DNA of 64,000 nt from Zoogloeaceae bacterium G21618-S1 (lineage in GTDB: Bacteria > Pseudomonadota > Gammaproteobacteria > Burkholderiales > Rhodocyclaceae), in assembly GCA_027214125.1 (NCBI GenBank), contig JAPWHF010000009.1, positions 186,001 to 250,000 of the forward strand, given 5' to 3'. The number at the start of each line of letters is the position of its first letter. Position 1 is the first letter of the stretch. The notes under the pieces are model-generated. The model did not search any database. It was not told the origin of the DNA and worked only from the letters and a program-made list of their open reading frames with translations. Below, piece by piece: positions 46,518 to 55,916 of this stretch. The position numbers and the translations under genes were made by a program.

Positions 46518-47381
46518 TTATCGCAGCAGCAAGGTGGGCATGCAGGTCGACTTGAGCATTTCGGTCGTCTTGCTGCCAAACAACAAACTGCGCAAGGGTG
46601 AATGGCTGTAGGCGCCCATCACCAGCATGTCGAAATCGCCAGTGGCCAGCGCGGCGGCCACCACCTCTTCGGGGCTGCCTTCCTTGACGCTGCCAGTCGC
46701 CTCGATGCCGCTGGCCACCAGTGTGGCAACGGCGGCGTCCAGCGCCTTCCTGTCGGTCGATCCCGGCTTGTTCGCGGTCAGCAACAGCAGCTTCAGGCCG
46801 TTAAACAAAGGACTGCGCGCCAACATGTCGACGCCCTTGCGGGTGACGTTGCTGCCATCAAAAGCAAACAGCACGGTCTTTGGCTCGCGGTAGGCTTCAG
46901 TCACCACCAGCACCGGCCGGGTGGCGGAGCGCACGACCCACTCCAGGTGTTTGCCAAGGCCGGCTTTGGCATCGGGCTTGGGGCGGCCGTTGCGGCCAAT
47001 GATCAGCAGCCGGCTGCCTTCTTGCTGCTCAGCTAGCGTCTCCTCGATGTCGCCATGGCGCAGACGGCTGTCGACAGTGCTCGCGCCGCCTTGCACGGCG
47101 CGCTCGCGCAGGCCGGAGAGCAGGTCACGACCCCGCTCACGCGCGAGACGCGTGCGCTCGGCATCTTCCTGGGTCAGCCGGTCCATCAGCTTCTCCTGGG
47201 CGTCGAGGCCAATGGAGCCGCTGTGGTCCTGGTCGCTGGACAGCTCGACGTGACGCTCGAGCACATGCAGCAGCTCCACCGGCGCATCAAGGCGACGGGC
47301 CGCCCAGGTGGCATAGTCGGTCACGACATCGGCCAGCGGCGTGGTGTCCACGCAGGCGAGAATCTTGCGATCGATATTCAT
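46518..47381 (-). CDS. tandem universal stress protein (UspA type)
   Basis: 287-residue protein with two Usp domains. The first begins KILACVDTTPLADVVTDYATWAARRL and contains LLIIGRNGRPKPD; the second begins KTVLFAFDGSNVTRKGVDML and ends MLVMGAYSHSPLRSLLFGSKTTEML, with the ATP-binding G-x2-G-x9-G(S/T) pattern in the second half. It follows the SulP transporter gene by 11 bp and is surely co-transcribed with it, a common pairing in Proteobacteria. It probably modulates stress physiology or the transporter; the mechanism is unknown. Confidence 0.92.
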   Translation of the reverse strand: MNIDRKILACVDTTPLADVVTDYATWAARRLDAPVELLHVLERHVELSSDQDHSGSIGLDAQEKLMDRLTQEDAERTRLARERGRDLLSGLRERAVQGGASTVDSRLRHGDIEETLAEQQEGSRLLIIGRNGRPKPDAKAGLGKHLEWVVRSATRPVLVVTEAYREPKTVLFAFDGSNVTRKGVDMLARSPLFNGLKLLLLTANKPGSTDRKALDAAVATLVASGIEATGSVKEGSPEEVVAAALATGDFDMLVMGAYSHSPLRSLLFGSKTTEMLKSTCMPTLLLR

Positions 47382-47392
47382 GTACGTTCTCC

Positions 47393-48874
47393 TCAGTGGT
47401 CCAGCAGCACGTCGTCGGCGCCGTCTTTGTCGTGGACGGCGAACTTGTCCACCATCGTGGCGCTCGCTTCGTTCAGGCCGATGACTTCGACCTCGGTACC
47501 CTCGCGGCGGAATTTGAGCACCACCTTATCCAGCGCGCTGATCGCCGTGATGTCCCAGAAGTGGGCGCGGCTGACGTCGATGCGGACCGTGTCGAGCACC
47601 TCCTTGTAGTCGAAAGCGTTGGCAAAGCGTTCTGCCGAGGCGAAGAACACCTGGCCACTGACCTGGTAGCTGCGGCTGCGGCCGTCGTCCTCGGTGCGGG
47701 AGCCGATACGCAGGATCTGCCCGACCTTGTGCGCAAAGAAAAAGCCTGACAGCAGCACGCCGGTCAGCACACCCTTGGCCAGGTCGTGGGTCGCCACGGT
47801 CACGACCACGGTGGCAAACATCACCATCGAGGAACTCTTGGGGTGCTCGCGCAGATTGGTGATGGAGCCCCAGTTGAAGGTGCCGATCGACACCATGATC
47901 ATCACCGCCACCAGTGCTGCCATCGGTATCTGCTTGACCCAGTCACCCAGGAAGACAACCAGAATCAGCAGCACTACCCCGGCCACCAGCGTCGACAACC
48001 GACCGCGGCCGCCCGATTTAACGTTGATGACCGACTGCCCGATCATCGCGCAGCCCGCCATGCCGCCGATGAAACCGGTGGCGATGTTGGCGATGCCCTG
48101 GCCGACGCATTCCTGGCTCTTGTCGCTCTTGGTGTCGGTCAGGTCATCGACGATGGTGGCGGTCATCAGCGATTCGAGCAGGCCGACCACCATCAGCGTC
48201 AGCGAGTACGGCAGGATGATCTGCAGCGTCTCAAAATTGAAGGGCACGTTCGGCATCAGGAAGGACGGCAGGCTGTCGGGCAGCTCGCCCATATCGCCAA
48301 CCGTACGAATGTCGAGGCCAAGCGCGATGGACACCGCGGTCAGCGTAATGATGGTCACCAACGGTGAGGGCACGGCGCGGGTGATGTACGGGAAACCATA
48401 GATGATCGCCAGCCCGGCCGCCGTCATGGCATAGACATGCCAGGTGACGTCGATCAGCTCCGGCAACTGGGCCATGAAAATCAGGATCGCAAGTGCGTTG
48501 ACGAAGCCGGTGACCACCGAGCGCGACACGAAGCGCATCAGCTGACCCAGCCTCAGCCAGCCGGCAAAAATCTGCAGCACGCCGGTCAGCACCGTGGCCG
48601 CCAACAGGTATTCAAGGCCGTGCGACTTGACCAGCGTCACGATGACCAGAGCCATGGCGCCGGTGGCGGCGGAAATCATACCGGGCCGGCCACCGAAGAA
48701 GGCGGTCAGCGTGGCGATCGAGAAGGAGGCATACAAGCCCACCTTGGGGTCCACGCCCGCAATGATGGAAAAGGCAATCGCCTCGGGAATCAAGGCCAGT
48801 GCGACCACAAGACCTGCAAGCAGATCGTTGCGGACATTCGAAAGCCAGTCCTGCTGGAGTCGGTGTAGGGACAT
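47393..48874 (-). CDS. SulP-family anion transporter with STAS domain
   Basis: 493-residue inner-membrane transporter. It begins [39 protein letters not shown], the SulP signature, has about 10-14 membrane helices, and ends in a cytosolic STAS domain ([42 protein letters not shown]). The substrate may be sulfate, bicarbonate or another anion; sequence alone does not decide. It is the first gene of a two-gene unit with the tandem Usp. Confidence 0.92.
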   Translation of the reverse strand: MSLHRLQQDWLSNVRNDLLAGLVVALALIPEAIAFSIIAGVDPKVGLYASFSIATLTAFFGGRPGMISAATGAMALVIVTLVKSHGLEYLLAATVLTGVLQIFAGWLRLGQLMRFVSRSVVTGFVNALAILIFMAQLPELIDVTWHVYAMTAAGLAIIYGFPYITRAVPSPLVTIITLTAVSIALGLDIRTVGDMGELPDSLPSFLMPNVPFNFETLQIILPYSLTLMVVGLLESLMTATIVDDLTDTKSDKSQECVGQGIANIATGFIGGMAGCAMIGQSVINVKSGGRGRLSTLVAGVVLLILVVFLGDWVKQIPMAALVAVMIMVSIGTFNWGSITNLREHPKSSSMVMFATVVVTVATHDLAKGVLTGVLLSGFFFAHKVGQILRIGSRTEDDGRSRSYQVSGQVFFASAERFANAFDYKEVLDTVRIDVSRAHFWDITAISALDKVVLKFRREGTEVEVIGLNEASATMVDKFAVHDKDGADDVLLDH

Positions 48875-49449
48875 AGTTATCGGTATGTCGGCCGTAATGG
48901 CCGAATGAAGAAGAATAGGAAACGCACGACACCCGGCAACACGACGGGCGAAGAAGACCCAGCGGCAACGTGCCTGCGTCGCCGACGAGATGGCGCGGGG
49001 CGCCTTCAGACGTAGATCAGGGGGGTGTTACAGCGCAGAAATAGCCGCGCGGCAAGGACGCGCCGCGATAGTTGACCGGCTGCGCGCCATGCCCGGCAAA
49101 GCCATTGAGGCGAATGCATTGCGATGGAATTGAGCGGCGCGCGGCGACTACGTACATGGCGGCATTGTGCATTGCACAACAACACCGAGTCAAGGCAGAA
49201 GCCGGCGCAACCTCGCTTCATCGGCAACTGGCACCGGCGAATCCAGCTGCGCTTATCGGGACGGATCATGGCGCACAAAAGGGTATCGGGTGCCGAGAGG
49301 CAACCGGTGCGTAGTGGCCCATCGGCCTTGGGCCGCCGCCGGAAACCGCTTCACTGAGACTGAGCGGCGTGTTTGCCAAGACATTTGATCTCGGTAGAAC
49401 ATTTGCTCTACCCTGCAGGTAGATCAAACATTCTACCTTGAGGCTTGCA
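48875..49449. other. 575-bp intergenic region
   Basis: Separates the divergent SulP and TetR genes. The short frames inside it (for example 49006-49278 minus) have no ribosome site, no family likeness and Cys/Arg-rich composition typical of chance translation. The only structure I can support is the paired operator at 49393-49437. Confidence 0.6.
49393..49437. promoter_or_regulatory. paired operators of the TetR regulator
   Basis: Two 20-bp dyads sharing GGTAGA and TCTACC arms with eight-base centres: 49393-49412 and 49418-49437, 25 bp centre to centre, ending 12 bases before the TetR ATG. A weaker related copy (ACATTTGATCTCGG) lies just before at 49381. The location over the start region is typical of autorepression by a TetR protein. 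Confidence 0.75.
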
Positions 49450-49974
49450 ATGCCCCTCCACCAACAAATCGCCGCACGTCTTGAACAGGCTTTCAGCCAA
49501 CAAGGCTTTGCCGAACCCAGCGTGGCCGAGCTCAAGACGGCGGCCGATGTCAGCCTGCGCACCCTTTACCGCCACTTTCCCTCGAAGGAATCCATGGTGA
49601 TCGGCGCGCTGGAACACCGTCATGCGCGCTACCTCAGCTTCCTCAGCGATGGCGAACCGGCCCCGGGCAAAGACGCCCTGCGGCACCTCTTCAAGCGCCT
49701 CGGCGAATGGATGAAGAACGACGCACCCCACGGCTGCCTGTCGATGAGCGCCTTCGTCGCCTTTCCCGGCCAGCCGCAGATTGTCGCCGCCGTCAGCCAC
49801 CACAAGCAGGACATGGTCGCGCTGATGGCACGCCTCAGCGGCCGGCCCGATCTCGCGCAAGCCCTCTTCCTGCTCCACGAAGGCGCCTCGGCCGCCTGGC
49901 CCTTGCTGGGCGAGCAAGCCATTCACGCAGCAGAAAGCGCCGCCCTGCAACTTATCGAAGGAAATCCCTCATGA
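49450..49974 (+). CDS. TetR-family repressor
   Basis: 174-residue TetR regulator with an N-terminal helix-turn-helix (FAEPSVAELKTAADVSLRTLYRHFPSKESMVIGALEHR) and a helical ligand domain (GCLSMSAFVAFPG). ATG 49450 follows TTGAGG; the TTG at 49438 would overlap the operator and is rejected. Two palindromic operators stand directly upstream. Its stop overlaps the start of the quinone oxidoreductase gene (ATGA), so it should repress both genes and respond to a small electrophile or quinone-like ligand. The ligand is inferred. Confidence 0.9.
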   Translation: MPLHQQIAARLEQAFSQQGFAEPSVAELKTAADVSLRTLYRHFPSKESMVIGALEHRHARYLSFLSDGEPAPGKDALRHLFKRLGEWMKNDAPHGCLSMSAFVAFPGQPQIVAAVSHHKQDMVALMARLSGRPDLAQALFLLHEGASAAWPLLGEQAIHAAESAALQLIEGNPS

Positions 49975-51032
49975 GCTCCCAAGCCACCACCATGCGCGGC
50001 GTCCAACTCATCGGCCACGGCGGCATGGAGATGCTGAAAGTCAGCACCGACCTGCCCGTCCCGACCCCCGCCCCTGGAGAGGTGCTGATCCGCGTCAGCG
50101 CCGCCGGCGTCAACAACACCGACATCAACACCCGCATCGGCTGGTACTCCAAACACGACAACGCCGCCGACGACGCCGGCTGGACCGGCGAGGCGCTCGC
50201 GCTCCCCCGTATACAAGGCGCCGACGTGTGCGGCCACATCGTGGCGGTCGGCGACGGCGTCGATGCCTCGCGCATTGGCCAGCGCGTGCTCGTCGAACCC
50301 TGCCTGCGCGAAGCCGGCGGCGAAGTGCGCGCCCAGCCCTGGTACTTCGGCTCTGAATGCGACGGCGGCTTTGCCGAATTCACCGTGGTGGCCAGCCGCC
50401 ACGCCCACGCCATCAACAGCCCGCTATCCGATGTCGAACTCGCGTCATTCCCCTGCTCATACTCCACCGCCGAGAACCTGCTCACCCGCAGCCAGGTCGC
50501 CCCGGGTGAGCGCGTACTCATCACCGGCGCCTCCGGCGGCGTCGGCTCCGCCGCCATCCAGCTCGCCAAAGCCCGCGGCGCCTATGTCATCGCCGTCTCT
50601 ACCGAAAGCAAAGCCCCGGCTCTGCGCGACCTGGGCGCCAACCAAGTCATCCGACGCGACGCGGTGCTGACCGAGCTCGTCGACACCAACAGCATCGACG
50701 TCGTCATCGACCTCGTCGCCGGCCCGCACTGGCCGCAGTATCTCGAGGTGCTACGCCCCGGCGGTCGCTACGCCGTCTCCGGCGCCATCGCCGGCCCCAT
50801 CGTCGAACTCGATGTTCGCACCCTCTACCTCAAAGACCTCAGCCTGTTCGGCTGCACGGTGCTCGGCTCCGACGTGTTCCAGGGCCTGATCCGCTGGATC
50901 GAACAAGGCAAGATCGCGCCCGTGGTGGCGCACCGCTTTCCGCTGGAACAGATCTGCAACGCGCAACGTGTGTTTCTGGAGAAGAAGCATGTGGGGAAGA
51001 TTGTGTTGAACATTCGGTCGGATGCTCAGTAA
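49971..51032 (+). CDS. zinc-type alcohol dehydrogenase / quinone oxidoreductase (MDR family)
   Basis: 353-residue medium-chain reductase: an N-terminal GroES-like domain (PVPTPAPGEVLIRVSAAGVNNTDINTRIGWY) and a Rossmann domain with ERVLITGASGGVGSAAIQLAKARGA. Zinc ligands of classical alcohol dehydrogenases are not clearly complete, which favours an NADPH:quinone oxidoreductase or enone reductase activity. It is coupled to the TetR gene by a four-base overlap. Probably a detoxification enzyme controlled by that repressor. Confidence 0.9.
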   Translation: MSSQATTMRGVQLIGHGGMEMLKVSTDLPVPTPAPGEVLIRVSAAGVNNTDINTRIGWYSKHDNAADDAGWTGEALALPRIQGADVCGHIVAVGDGVDASRIGQRVLVEPCLREAGGEVRAQPWYFGSECDGGFAEFTVVASRHAHAINSPLSDVELASFPCSYSTAENLLTRSQVAPGERVLITGASGGVGSAAIQLAKARGAYVIAVSTESKAPALRDLGANQVIRRDAVLTELVDTNSIDVVIDLVAGPHWPQYLEVLRPGGRYAVSGAIAGPIVELDVRTLYLKDLSLFGCTVLGSDVFQGLIRWIEQGKIAPVVAHRFPLEQICNAQRVFLEKKHVGKIVLNIRSDAQ

Positions 51033-51304
51033 ACATGCTTACCCAGCGGGGAGACGAGGCATGAACACCTGTTGGCAAACATCGCGCCCAACACTTTGGG
51101 TGCCACGCTGGCGGCGCCGGATGTTGACTTCGCCTAGCGCCACCCAGCCGACGCACGGGCCACGGAGAAATCGTCAGCGCTTGAGCGCGGGCTTTGACAG
51201 GCTCATCAACACAGAATTAGTGACAACTTACACAGCCATTGTTGGCCCCCGCGGCCAAGAGAATCGATTAGGCCTATAGCGCGCTACATCCAGTTTCACG
51301 GACA

Positions 51305-52411
51305 ATGCCAGCTGAATGGAAACCAACATTCCATCACCCCATGGCTTTCGATCTACCTCTTCAACATGCCGGCTCTTCACTTGCTGTGACATCTCTCGCC
51401 ATTCTGCTCACAGGCTTTTCGATCTTCAGCGCGATCAGCCTCGCTCTGACACATTTCGCCAGCGATCTATACCAAGATCAGCCGATGTCACGCGTAATGG
51501 CTTTGATCCTGCTTGTGGCGTTGAGCAGTCTGCAGATCGCGCATTTCGCGTGGCTACACCTCGATTCGGAATGGGTGGCAATGCTGCCCTACCGCATGAG
51601 CTTGTTCGCCGTGGCACCGTCTTTCTTCTTGTTCAGCCAGCCATTGCTGAACGCCAAAGCACTACCGTCAGTCAGACCCGCGCTTCTCGCTCACGCGCTG
51701 CCGATTGCGATTTCACCCTTCCTGCCTGACGGCTTGGCATTGCCACTGGCATTCACCATTGGTGCCGGTTACTTGCTTTGGCTGGCGCGCAGTCTTCACG
51801 CCTTGCGGCGTGAGCGCGAGAACTTCCACAAGGAAATATTGTTGTTAGGTGGCATATTCGCGATCGCCGTCGGCGTCTCGGCGCTCGGACTGGCCCAGGC
51901 ATCACTGCCGGGGAAATTGTTTTTCAGCCTGTATGCGGTTGCGATCGGAGCCGCATTCTTTCTGGTGCAAACCACGCTCGGCCTGCGGCCGAAACTATCC
52001 GCGGAAATCAGGGAGGTTGTGCAGACCGCTTATGCCAACTCCACGTTGACCAACGTGGATTGCGATGCGGTCCTGTCGGAACTGAGCCGACTCATGGCAG
52101 CCGACCGGGCCTATATCGATCCGAACCTGAGCCTTCCCGCCCTGGCTGAACGCCTCGGGCTCAGCAATCATCAGTTGTCTGAGCTGATCAATGTCCGTTT
52201 GGGGAAAAGCTTCTCCCGCTATCTGCGCGAACTGCGTGTTGAGGCTGCCAAAGCCATGCTGTGTGACGAACCGTCGGCCTCCGTGCTGTCTGTTGGACTC
52301 AGCGTGGGGTTTACCTCGCAATCGAACTTCTATGAGGCCTTCCGCGAAATCGAGGGCATGGCACCCGGCCAGTTCCGCAAGCTTCGCGCTCGGAGCGGCG
52401 CCGTTCAATAG
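51305..52411 (+). CDS. membrane-anchored AraC-family regulator
   Basis: 368-residue protein with about seven hydrophobic helices in the first 220 residues (for example LAVTSLAILLTGFSIFSAISLALTHF and LPLAFTIGAGYLLWLA). A C-terminal AraC helix-turn-helix domain follows (NLSLPALAERLGLSNHQLSELINVRLGKSFSRYLRELRVEAAKAML and SVLSVGLSVGFTSQSNFYEAFREIEGMAPGQFRK). This layout, a multi-helix membrane sensor fused to AraC, is a known subfamily. The start is uncertain; ATG 51305 and the ATG 12 codons later both lack a strong ribosome site. It probably controls the membrane-protein/SDR cluster that follows. Confidence 0.88.
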   Translation: MPAEWKPTFHHPMAFDLPLQHAGSSLAVTSLAILLTGFSIFSAISLALTHFASDLYQDQPMSRVMALILLVALSSLQIAHFAWLHLDSEWVAMLPYRMSLFAVAPSFFLFSQPLLNAKALPSVRPALLAHALPIAISPFLPDGLALPLAFTIGAGYLLWLARSLHALRRERENFHKEILLLGGIFAIAVGVSALGLAQASLPGKLFFSLYAVAIGAAFFLVQTTLGLRPKLSAEIREVVQTAYANSTLTNVDCDAVLSELSRLMAADRAYIDPNLSLPALAERLGLSNHQLSELINVRLGKSFSRYLRELRVEAAKAMLCDEPSASVLSVGLSVGFTSQSNFYEAFREIEGMAPGQFRKLRARSGAVQ

Positions 52412-52543
52412 CGTTTCTTGGCTTTCCAATGCTCCGGAATGATCATTCCGGAGCTAAAAGCTGTTCCTTTTCGATCGGAACGGAAGAACCCAGCGCGCCC
52501 GATCGCCAAACTGCAGGCTCCAGTACCCCCCCAGGAGCCCTTC

Positions 52544-52888
52544 ATGAACACCTACGTTCTGCTGCTTGCCGAGGCGCTGATCAGCATCGCCGCGAGCCTC
52601 GCGGTTCTTCATGTGCTGTCTCGCCCCTTGTTGAATATCCTCAACCAAATCTGCCCGGACGAACAGGCCGCGTCCTTCTGGATGAGCTACACGAAGGTGA
52701 TGCTGATGATCGCACCGCTGCTGCTCGTACTGATGGTCGACATGTTCTCGCACTTCAGTAGCCCGACAGATACCTTACGTCTCGCCTTGGTCGCGGCATT
52801 TGCCGGGCTGCTGATCGGTCTGCGCTCAATCGGAAAGCGCCTGGGCCAGTTCGTTCGCGTGCCAGCGCAAGCGGAGCACACGTCATGA
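52544..52888 (+). CDS. small membrane protein of the SDR/DUF2269/DUF4166 cluster
   Basis: 114-residue protein with three hydrophobic helices (YVLLLAEALISIAASLAVLHVL, VMLMIAPLLLVLMVDMF, LRLALVAAFAGLLIGLRSI). ATG 52544 follows CCAGGAG. I do not recognise a named family. It overlaps the SDR gene by four bases (ATGA) and is the first gene of a four-gene coupled operon downstream of the AraC-type regulator. Confidence 0.8.
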   Translation: MNTYVLLLAEALISIAASLAVLHVLSRPLLNILNQICPDEQAASFWMSYTKVMLMIAPLLLVLMVDMFSHFSSPTDTLRLALVAAFAGLLIGLRSIGKRLGQFVRVPAQAEHTS

Positions 52889-53751
52889 ATATCCTGCTCA
52901 CCGGGGCGAGCGGTTTCATCGGCCGCACGCTCACGACCGCACTGAGCGCTGCGGGGCACCACATCCAGCCCGTGTGCCGCAGCGAGGGCGTCGACTTCAA
53001 GCAGATGCTGTCGGTCGAGCATTGGCTGCCACTGCTCGACGACGTCGATGCCGTCATCAACTGCGTCGGCATCATCGGGGAACACAGCAGCCAGCGTTTT
53101 ACCGTCCTGCACACCCAAGCACCGTCAGCCCTGTTCCGCGCTTGCGCCCAAGCCGGTGTCCGACGGGTATTGCAGATCTCTGCGCTGGGGGCCGACGAGA
53201 CGGCTTTTTCTGCCTATCACCTGAGCAAGCGATCAGCCGACGACTGTTTGCGCAGCCTCGATCTCGACTGGTTCGTTCTGCGCCCGTCTCTGATCTACGG
53301 ACCCGGAGGCAAAAGTGCGGGCTTGTTCATGCGCATGGCAACACTGCCCTGGATACCGGTCATCGGCAATGGGCAACAGACACTGCAGCCGGTACATATC
53401 AGCGATGTCGTGCTGGCCGTCATGAAGAGCCTCACATCGCCGGTGGCAAAACAGACGCTGGACATCGTCGGACCCGACACAGTGACGTTTGCCGAGTGGC
53501 TGCAAACGATGCGCGCAGCACGGGGGCTGTCCCGAGCCCGGACGGCTCGCATCCCGTTCTGGATGGCAATGGCCGCTGCCTACGTGGGTCGTTTCTTCAA
53601 CCCGATGCTGCAACCGGAGAACTTGCGCATGCTGCAACGCGGTTACCGGGCTGACTTCACGCCCTTGGCGAAGTTTCTCGGACGTCAGCCGCAAACCGCC
53701 ACCGCAGCTCTGTTTTTCTCCCAATCGCTGCCTACACGGAGGGCATCATGA
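52885..53751 (+). CDS. extended SDR / NAD(P)-dependent epimerase-like protein
   Basis: 288-residue Rossmann protein with the N-terminal nucleotide motif MNILLTGASGFIGRTL, followed by DAVINCVGIIGEHSSQRF and the YHLSKRSAD catalytic YxxxK region. It is of the atypical NDUFA9-like type. The C-terminal part (VAKQTLDIVGPDTVTFAEWLQTMRAARGL) resembles substrate-binding parts of such proteins. It is coupled by overlap to the small membrane protein and to the DUF2269 gene. Substrate unknown. Confidence 0.9.
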   Translation: MNILLTGASGFIGRTLTTALSAAGHHIQPVCRSEGVDFKQMLSVEHWLPLLDDVDAVINCVGIIGEHSSQRFTVLHTQAPSALFRACAQAGVRRVLQISALGADETAFSAYHLSKRSADDCLRSLDLDWFVLRPSLIYGPGGKSAGLFMRMATLPWIPVIGNGQQTLQPVHISDVVLAVMKSLTSPVAKQTLDIVGPDTVTFAEWLQTMRAARGLSRARTARIPFWMAMAAAYVGRFFNPMLQPENLRMLQRGYRADFTPLAKFLGRQPQTATAALFFSQSLPTRRAS

Positions 53752-54227
53752 TCTACGCCACGCTCAAAACACTGCACATCCTCAGCATGGTGCTGCTCTT
53801 CGGCACCGGGCTTGGTAGTGCGTTCTACAAGTGGATGGCCGACCGTGGCGGCAATGTTGCCCACATCGCCATCACAAACCGTCATGTCGTGTTGGCCGAT
53901 TGGATCTTCACCACCCCGACCGTCATCTGGCAGCCCATCAGCGGGCTATGGATGGCTTATCTGCTCGACATCCCTCTGACAACGCCCTGGATTGCGGCCA
54001 GTTTCTCGCTTTTCTTCCTGGCCGGCGCATGTTGGCTCCCCGTCGTATGGCTGCAGATCCGCATGCAAAAGATCGCCGCAGAGGCCCTTGCCAAAGGATC
54101 GGGCTTGCCGCCGCTCTACTGGCGAATGGCGCGGTGGTGGTTCTGGTTAGGTGTCCCCGCCTTTACAGCGATGGTTGCGGTAGTCGCGCTGATGGTCTTC
54201 AAACATATTCCGGGAGTGGGATCATGA
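53748..54227 (+). CDS. DUF2269 membrane protein
   Basis: 159-residue integral membrane protein with four helices, starting YATLKTLHILSMVLLFGTGLGSAFYKW, the DUF2269 signature. His residues in or near helices (LHILS, NRHVVLADWI) would allow haem or metal binding, but that is not established. It overlaps both neighbouring genes by four bases. The SDR, DUF2269 and DUF4166 set recurs as an operon in Proteobacteria with no assigned role. Confidence 0.88.
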   Translation: MIYATLKTLHILSMVLLFGTGLGSAFYKWMADRGGNVAHIAITNRHVVLADWIFTTPTVIWQPISGLWMAYLLDIPLTTPWIAASFSLFFLAGACWLPVVWLQIRMQKIAAEALAKGSGLPPLYWRMARWWFWLGVPAFTAMVAVVALMVFKHIPGVGS

Positions 54228-54814
54228 AAAGCTTGATGCAACGGGCGCTCGGCGCCGACTGGGACAAGCTGCCGCCTGCCCTGCAGGCGCACTATCGATT
54301 CGGCACGACGACCGACACCGGAGAGATGGATATTGAATATCCACGGTTCATGCAGCCGCTGCTCAGTGTGCTTGGGGTGTTCGGAGTGCTGGTCAACCGA
54401 TGTGGGCAGCGCGTACCAACGGTGGTCGAAAAATGTGTGGTCGACGAGCGTCAGTATTGGCGGCGGACGATCACCTACCCGAACGGGCAAGTCATCCGCT
54501 TCGACAGCTTCTGGGTTCCGGCTGATCATGGCCAAATGATTGAATTCGTCAATCCCGTGCTCGGCCTGCAGATGGCACCGTACGTGACCGAAGATCAGCT
54601 CCACTATCGCGGCGTGCGGTTCGTCGCAAAACTGGGACCGATCCTGCTCCCGATTCCGGAATGGATGGTGCTGGGCCACACGACGATCGTTGAGGAAGCG
54701 GTAGATGAAACCCATTTTGCAATGGACTTCCGCCTCACTCACCCCCTGTTTGGCCAGCTTTTTCGCTACTCCGGAACATTCGAGGCCGCTTCGAACTCCC
54801 CAGCGTCAAAGTGA
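54224..54814 (+). CDS. DUF4166 protein
   Basis: 196-residue protein of the DUF4166 family: KLPPALQAHYRFG near the start, VLNRCGQRVPTVVEK-type middle (GVLVNRCGQRVPTVV), DERQYWRRTITYPNG and HPLFGQLFRYSGTFE at the end. No signal peptide or membrane helix is evident. ATG 54224 overlaps the DUF2269 stop. In other bacteria this domain is sometimes fused directly to the SDR partner, which supports a common pathway. The function is unknown. Confidence 0.85.
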   Translation: MKSLMQRALGADWDKLPPALQAHYRFGTTTDTGEMDIEYPRFMQPLLSVLGVFGVLVNRCGQRVPTVVEKCVVDERQYWRRTITYPNGQVIRFDSFWVPADHGQMIEFVNPVLGLQMAPYVTEDQLHYRGVRFVAKLGPILLPIPEWMVLGHTTIVEEAVDETHFAMDFRLTHPLFGQLFRYSGTFEAASNSPASK

Positions 54815-54857
54815 GCTCGACATTCGGCATCCCGCGCCGGCACTCGGCCGACGCCGC

Positions 54858-55223
54858 TCAATCGCCCTTACCCAGCAAGCCCTTCAAGTTCGCAAACGGC
54901 GAGTGCGTAGCGACCGGGCCGCGGTCGGTTTGCATGCTGGTGCCGGCCTGGGCTTCGGCCTGGCGCTGGTGTTCGTTGTCGTGGCAATACACGCAGAGCA
55001 ACTCCCAGTTGCTGCCATCGGCGGGGTTGTTGTCGTGGTTGTGGTCGCGGTGGTGCACGGTCAGCTCACGCAGATTGACGTGGGTGAAGCTGCGGGCGCA
55101 GCGGCCGCAGATCCAGGGGTAGATCTTGAGCGCGCGCTCGCGGTAGCCCTGGCTACGGGTGTCAGCGGCGCGGCGGGCATCGGCGACAATGCGGTCGAGT
55201 TTGGAGGGGTCGGGGGTCTTCAT
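54858..55223 (-). CDS. yajD: YajD-like HNH nuclease
   Basis: 121-residue HNH endonuclease of the YajD family. A CxxC pair (CGRCARSF), the LTVHHRDHNHDNNPADGSNWELLCVYCHDNEH motif with the catalytic His and a second CxxC-type zinc site (CVYC) are all intact. The C-terminal tail ends FANLKGLLGKGD, the usual YajD ending. The cellular role is unknown. It is convergent with the DUF4166 gene. Confidence 0.92.
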   Translation of the reverse strand: MKTPDPSKLDRIVADARRAADTRSQGYRERALKIYPWICGRCARSFTHVNLRELTVHHRDHNHDNNPADGSNWELLCVYCHDNEHQRQAEAQAGTSMQTDRGPVATHSPFANLKGLLGKGD

Positions 55224-55434
55224 AGTGGCACTCGAAACGGTTCGCCTGAATCATAGACCATCAACGTCGTACTGCCTCAATTTGTGGCGCCCCCTGCATC
55301 ACCAACGCGCGCCGGGCTTGTCTGACTTGCTCAGGCACTTATCCACAGTTTCTGTGGGCAAGTCCAAGGCACTGGAATCGTGCCGCGCCACGTAATAGAC
55401 TGCGCCGGCATTGTTGATAGTGAGGAAACACACC

Positions 55435-55794
55435 ATGCGTAAATCCGGCGCGGGCGGGCTCGTCTATTCCACCGAAACCGGGCGCATGTGCCCGACTTGC
55501 CGCGAACCGATGGCGGACTGCCGCTGCAAAAGCGCGTCTGCCGTGCCAGCGGGCGACGGCATTGTGCGGGTGAGCCGCGAGACCAAGGGGCGCGGCGGCA
55601 AGGCGGTGACCGTGGTGCGCGGCGCGGCGCTGAATGCGATTGAACTGGCAGAGTTGGGCAAGAAGCTGCGCAACGCCTGCGGCACGGGCGGCACGGTGAA
55701 GGACGGGGTGATCGAGGTTCAGGGCGACCACTGCGAGCGGGTGATCGAGGCGCTGAAGAAGGATGGCTTCACGGTCAAGCGCGCGGGCGGCTGA
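55435..55794 (+). CDS. SUI1/eIF1-like translation initiation factor (YciH family)
   Basis: 119-residue protein with an N-terminal segment (RMCPTCREPMADCRCK, a probable zinc knuckle) and a SUI1 domain (RVSRETKGRGGKAVTVVRGAAL, LGKKLRNACGTGGTVKDGVIEVQGDH, VIEALKKDGFTVKRAGG). Bacterial members bind the ribosome, and YciH can influence start-codon selection. ATG 55435 follows TGAGGAAA. It is a single gene on the plus strand before the TonB receptor gene. Confidence 0.93.
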   Translation: MRKSGAGGLVYSTETGRMCPTCREPMADCRCKSASAVPAGDGIVRVSRETKGRGGKAVTVVRGAALNAIELAELGKKLRNACGTGGTVKDGVIEVQGDHCERVIEALKKDGFTVKRAGG

Positions 55795-55916
55795 AGGTCA
55801 AGCAGGGCGCGCAAATCATGATTTTCATGAGCCGCGCTGCCACCCAGCACGGACGCGGCATTGCCAAGGCATCGGCACACTGGGGATACTTACTGAAACC
55901 CTCACGGACCCACGCC

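Noticed and set aside
49006-49278. 90-codon minus-strand frame in the 575-bp gap
   Set aside because: No ribosome site, no family likeness and Cys/Arg-rich chance composition.
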